64,000 bases of DNA, taken from Eubacteriaceae bacterium (GTDB lineage: Bacteria > Bacillota > Clostridia > Eubacteriales > Anaerofustaceae). Below the pieces are notes generated by a model. It saw only the letters and a list, made by a program, of their open reading frames with translations, made no database searches and was not told the DNA's origin. This document shows, piece by piece, positions 61,064 to 64,000 of the stretch; position 1 is the first letter of the stretch; every line of letters starts with the position of its first letter. The DNA lies in NCBI GenBank assembly GCA_017531485.1, contig JAFXKY010000001.1, positions 27,960 through 91,959 of the forward strand, given 5' to 3'. A program made the translations under genes and the position numbers.

Positions 61064-63502
61064 CTATTTGTCAAGTGAAGACGGTTTATTATTGCAGAAT
61101 CTGAGGATCTGTGTAGCGTCAATTGCGTTCACTTTTCCATCTTCGTTTACATCTGCTGCCCACATTAAGTATTCTGCGAGTGCGCCTTCAGCTTCTGTGA
61201 ATACGCTTGCTTTGTTGTTAGCGTAGCAAAGGATCTGTGTAGCGTCAATTGCGTTTACTTTTCCGTCAAGGTTTACGTCGCCGAGGAGACCTTCGAGTTT
61301 AACTGCATCGAGGATCTGATCTTTGATGTATACGTGACCTGCTTCACTCGGAGCGAGTGTACCGTTCATAAGAGCTGTGATGTAAGCCATTTCGTTTGCA
61401 GCGCCTGTTACATCAAGAACTGTTTCTGTTTCAGGAACCTGAACGAATGTTGTGTTGTCTGTAAGGAGAGCATATGTGTAGAACTGGAAGTTGATGAGAG
61501 CAACTACGTATTCAACGTATTCGCCAACATTAACGCCTTCAACTACAAGACCGTCAAACGGGTTGTATGTACCAACTACTACTACTTCTGCTTCCGGATT
61601 GATTGCGTGGATAGCGTTGATTGCTTCTGCATAGTTGAATGAGAAGCCTACTGCTGTGTATGCATAGCTTTCTACGAGAACAGCAACTGTTTCTGCCATT
61701 GCTTCTTCGAGACCTTCAGCAACGAGAGCTGCTACTACTTCAGCTTTTGCTTCGTTGATGTATGCGATGCCTTCTTCACCTACATATTTAGCCCAGTCCA
61801 TCGGGAGTGTTTCGCCGATCTGGCTGACGATGTATTTTGTGAAGTTGTCATTACCGATTGAAAGTGTGATAAGGTCAGCTTTAGCGATTTCAGCTTTAGC
61901 TGCTTCAACTGCTTCAGCACCTAATGTTTCGAGAACAACTTTACCGTAAGCGTCCGGTGTGTATGTTGCATCGAGAATAGCAAGGATGTCTTCTGCTCTG
62001 AGACCTGTTCCTGCTACTTTAGTACCTTCGATACCGAGTTCTTCTGCTACGAATTCAGCATATGTTTTTTCACCAGCAACATAGCTGTCACCAACTGCTA
62101 CGTAGTATGTGTCCGGTCCGATGTAGAGTTCGCCTTCAACTGCATTTGCGAAAATGCCTTCGATGTAAGCGATGATTTCTTTGATTCCTGCTTCGATTGC
62201 AGATACTGTTGTGTTAACAACGTTGATAGCTTCTTCGATTGTTGTTGTTCCAACTGCTTTGATGTCAGCAGCGAGTTTTTCAACGAGCTCAGCAACTGTT
62301 TCAACAGCTGTGATTACCGGTTCAACGTCAACTTCTGCTGCGATAACTTCGAGAGCTTCAACGATTGTTGTGAGTTCAGCTTCTACGTACGGAGCGAGTG
62401 TTTCTGCTTCTTTAACAGCTGCTGCTGCGAGTACCTTAGCGTCAGCGAGAACTGCGTTTACGAGATCAACAACCTTTGTATCCGGTGTGATTGTTGCGAT
62501 CTGATTTTCAACTGCTTCTTTTACTTCAGCGATAACTGCATCTACGCCTGCTTCAAGAGCTTCAACGTCGATTTTTGCGAGTTCAGCGTTTACGAGAGCT
62601 TCGAGCTGTGCTGCTGCTACTTCAGCGTCATCAGCGAGGTTTTCAAGAGCTGTTTCGATGTTTGCAACTGCTGTTTCGAGAGCTGCTACTGTAGCTTTTA
62701 CTTCGTCGATCTTAGCTTCGATGTTAGCGATTGCGTTTTCGATTGAAGCGATGATTGTTGCTACTGTCTGAGCCTGAACTGCTTCGATCTTGTCAGCTGT
62801 TTCTTTGATTCTCGGTTCAACCCAGCCTGCTACTTCAGCGAGAGCTTCTTCAGCTGTGCCGAGAGCTGCTTCTGCGATTTCGATAGCGAGAGCGATTTCT
62901 TCGCTGTGTTCGATTTCGAACTGAGCTTTGAGAGCTGCTAATTCAGCTGCTTTTGCTTCTACTTCTGCTTTTGCTGCAGCGAGTTTAGCTTCGAGCTGTG
63001 CTTTTTCAGCTTCGAGTTTAGCTACTTCTTCTTTGATAGCTGCTTCGATCTGCGGCATAGCTGCTTCGATCTGAGCTTTCTTAGCTGCTACTTCTGTTTC
63101 GAGTGTAGCGATGATGCCTTCGAGTTCAGCGATAGCTGTTTCGATCTGAGCTTTTACTTCCGGAGCTGCAGCCTGAACTTTAGCGATTTCAGCTTCGATA
63201 GCTGCTTTTACGCCTTCGATTGCTGCTTCTACGTCAGCGATAGCTGCCTGACCGTCTTCTGATGCGATCCATTTTTCGATTTCATCATAAAGACCTGCAA
63301 GAGCCTTGTTGATACCGTCATTGTTTAACCATGCTTCTACTTCTTCGATAGCACCGTTGACGATATTCTGAACGTCACCAACAGTAACGTCTTCGATCTT
63401 CTGTTCTGCTGCGAATACGCTGCCGAAGCTTCCTGCTACCATTAAAACAGCAAGGAGCATAGCCATAACAGAACGGAGCATTTTAGGTGTTTTTCCTTTC
63501 AT
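61064..63502 (-). CDS. Secreted coiled-coil/SGNH-like protein with dockerin
   Basis: About 812 residues from the ATG at 63502 (AGGAGG upstream; an earlier ATG at 63541 has none). Signal peptide to about residue 32 (SVFAA). Residues about 40-480 are an Ala/Glu/Ile-rich coiled coil. An SGNH-like domain follows (YYVAVGDSYVAG, then LSIGNDNF and NPFDG). Its last block reads LAPSEAGHVYI, so the usual catalytic Asp and His before the Pro are absent. A type I dockerin ends it (GDVNLDGKVNAIDATQILCY and DVNEDGKVNAIDATQILRF), nearly the same as that at 31308. Probably a structural or binding component of a cohesin-dockerin assembly. Confidence 0.87.
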   Translation of the reverse strand: MKGKTPKMLRSVMAMLLAVLMVAGSFGSVFAAEQKIEDVTVGDVQNIVNGAIEEVEAWLNNDGINKALAGLYDEIEKWIASEDGQAAIADVEAAIEGVKAAIEAEIAKVQAAAPEVKAQIETAIAELEGIIATLETEVAAKKAQIEAAMPQIEAAIKEEVAKLEAEKAQLEAKLAAAKAEVEAKAAELAALKAQFEIEHSEEIALAIEIAEAALGTAEEALAEVAGWVEPRIKETADKIEAVQAQTVATIIASIENAIANIEAKIDEVKATVAALETAVANIETALENLADDAEVAAAQLEALVNAELAKIDVEALEAGVDAVIAEVKEAVENQIATITPDTKVVDLVNAVLADAKVLAAAAVKEAETLAPYVEAELTTIVEALEVIAAEVDVEPVITAVETVAELVEKLAADIKAVGTTTIEEAINVVNTTVSAIEAGIKEIIAYIEGIFANAVEGELYIGPDTYYVAVGDSYVAGEKTYAEFVAEELGIEGTKVAGTGLRAEDILAILDATYTPDAYGKVVLETLGAEAVEAAKAEIAKADLITLSIGNDNFTKYIVSQIGETLPMDWAKYVGEEGIAYINEAKAEVVAALVAEGLEEAMAETVAVLVESYAYTAVGFSFNYAEAINAIHAINPEAEVVVVGTYNPFDGLVVEGVNVGEYVEYVVALINFQFYTYALLTDNTTFVQVPETETVLDVTGAANEMAYITALMNGTLAPSEAGHVYIKDQILDAVKLEGLLGDVNLDGKVNAIDATQILCYANNKASVFTEAEGALAEYLMWAADVNEDGKVNAIDATQILRFCNNKPSSLDK

Positions 63503-63585
63503 GTTAACCTCCTGGATTTTTAGGGGCGTGACATTTGTCACAACTCTTTTGTGTGAATTTATATTTCACTGTTTTTTACGACAGT

Positions 63586-63602
63586 GTAAATATCATATTT
63601 AC
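63586..63602. promoter_or_regulatory. Palindrome in the leader of the SGNH-dockerin gene
   Basis: GTAAATAT-C-ATATTTAC, a perfect 8-bp inverted repeat about 50 nt downstream of the promoter start; it could be an operator or an RNA hairpin. Confidence 0.5.
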
Positions 63603-63647
63603 GCCTTGTCCCGCCACATATGCATACGGGCAGAACTGTACCCTAAC

Positions 63648-63676
63648 ATTATAATGAAGAAAGCCTGTTTAGTCAA
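63648..63676 (-). promoter_or_regulatory. Promoter of the SGNH-dockerin gene
   Basis: On the minus strand TTGACT (63676-63671), 17 nt, TATAAT (63653-63648). The remaining 63677-63887 is T/A-rich with no feature seen. Confidence 0.8.
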
Positions 63677-63887
63677 CTGTATTAAGGTATTTTTTTCATA
63701 AATCCGTCACGTGTCTTTTTTTTCAACATGCCATTTTTCCGAATATTCCAAAGATACCTGCCGACATCACAAACTCATTTCTTTTTCGTAATTATACCAC
63801 ACGATCACCGGATATACCACCTCAAAAAACTTTTTTTGTCTTCATACACCCCTTTCCCGAAAAAAATAAAAAAATCACAAAAAACAC

Positions 63888-63915
63888 TTGCATTTTTCCG
63901 AAACTCTGATATAAT
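63888..63915 (+). promoter_or_regulatory. Promoter of tRNA-Thr
   Basis: TTGCAT (63888-63893), 16 nt, TATAAT (63910-63915), ten bases before the tRNA. Confidence 0.75.
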
Positions 63916-63925
63916 AACTCTTGTC

Positions 63926-64000
63926 GCTGATGTAGCTCAATCGGCAGAGCAGCTGATTTGTAATCAGCAGGTTGGTGGTTCAAGTCCTCTCATCAGCTCC
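63926..64000 (+). tRNA. tRNA-Thr (anticodon TGT)
   Basis: Acceptor arms GCTGATG/CATCAGC pair perfectly. The D-arm (GCTCAATCGGCAGAGC), anticodon stem GCTGA/TCAGC with loop TTTGTAA (anticodon TGT, reading ACA-type Thr codons) and T-arm with GGTTCAAGTCC are all intact. The CCA end begins at 63999 and its last base falls outside the window. Confidence 0.97.

Overview
The window reads as a chromosomal segment of an anaerobic Bacillota bacterium, most likely a Clostridia member. The signs are strong Shine-Dalgarno sites, sigma-70-type promoters, tungstate transport with an aldehyde:ferredoxin oxidoreductase, cohesin/dockerin and BspA-like surface proteins, and a cobalamin riboswitch. This assignment is inferred from gene content only. 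Almost every stretch is coding or explained by promoters and terminators; no insertion sequence or CRISPR array was seen.

Layout. 1-7389 (-): 5' part of a giant exported subtilase fused to BspA-type leucine-rich repeats. 7.6-12.8 kb (-): an AT-rich graveyard of Rhs polymorphic-toxin tips, with small membrane PH-like and immunity-like genes and several broken reading frames. 13.0-31.3 kb: a tungsten-cofactor island. An AOR/moaD/moeB operon faces a regulator/moeA/moeA-PBP/two flavoproteins/moaA/moaC/mogA operon. A LysR-EamA pair and a PH-like gene interrupt it. It resumes with moaE, a Gly-Gly-ended small protein, the tungstate ABC transporter tupABC behind a structured leader, and a radical SAM maturase. 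31.3-37 kb (-): a frameshifted secreted beta-helix/dockerin protein. 37-44 kb: a Na/Pi transporter with a PhoP-box-like array, an SGNH hydrolase, a lipoprotein, a PhoPR-like two-component system and a flavodoxin. 44-56.8 kb (-): a six-gene surface operon (DUF4430 protein, alpha-barrel protein, MoxR, DUF58, transglutaminase-like, PQQ-propeller/dockerin protein) behind a perfect promoter, an adenosylcobalamin-type riboswitch and a terminator. 56.8-64 kb: two PH-like paralogues, a DegV protein, a cohesin protein with a sortase-like tail, an SGNH-like dockerin protein and tRNA-Thr.

How the parts work together. The tungsten island supplies uptake (TupABC), pterin synthesis (MoaA, MoaC, MoaD, MoaE, MoeB), metal insertion (MogA, MoeA), an AOR-specific maturase and a PBP-domain regulator for one oxidoreductase. 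TupA looks circularly permuted. The operon at 44-56 kb encodes the two halves of a transcobalamin/intrinsic-factor-like architecture as adjacent membrane-anchored proteins under a B12 riboswitch, so a surface cobalamin-capture role is the most interesting hypothesis here. The cohesin protein and three dockerin proteins suggest a small non-classical cohesin-dockerin surface assembly. Several degenerate active sites (transglutaminase Cys to Ser, SGNH missing its Asp/His) point to binding rather than catalytic roles.
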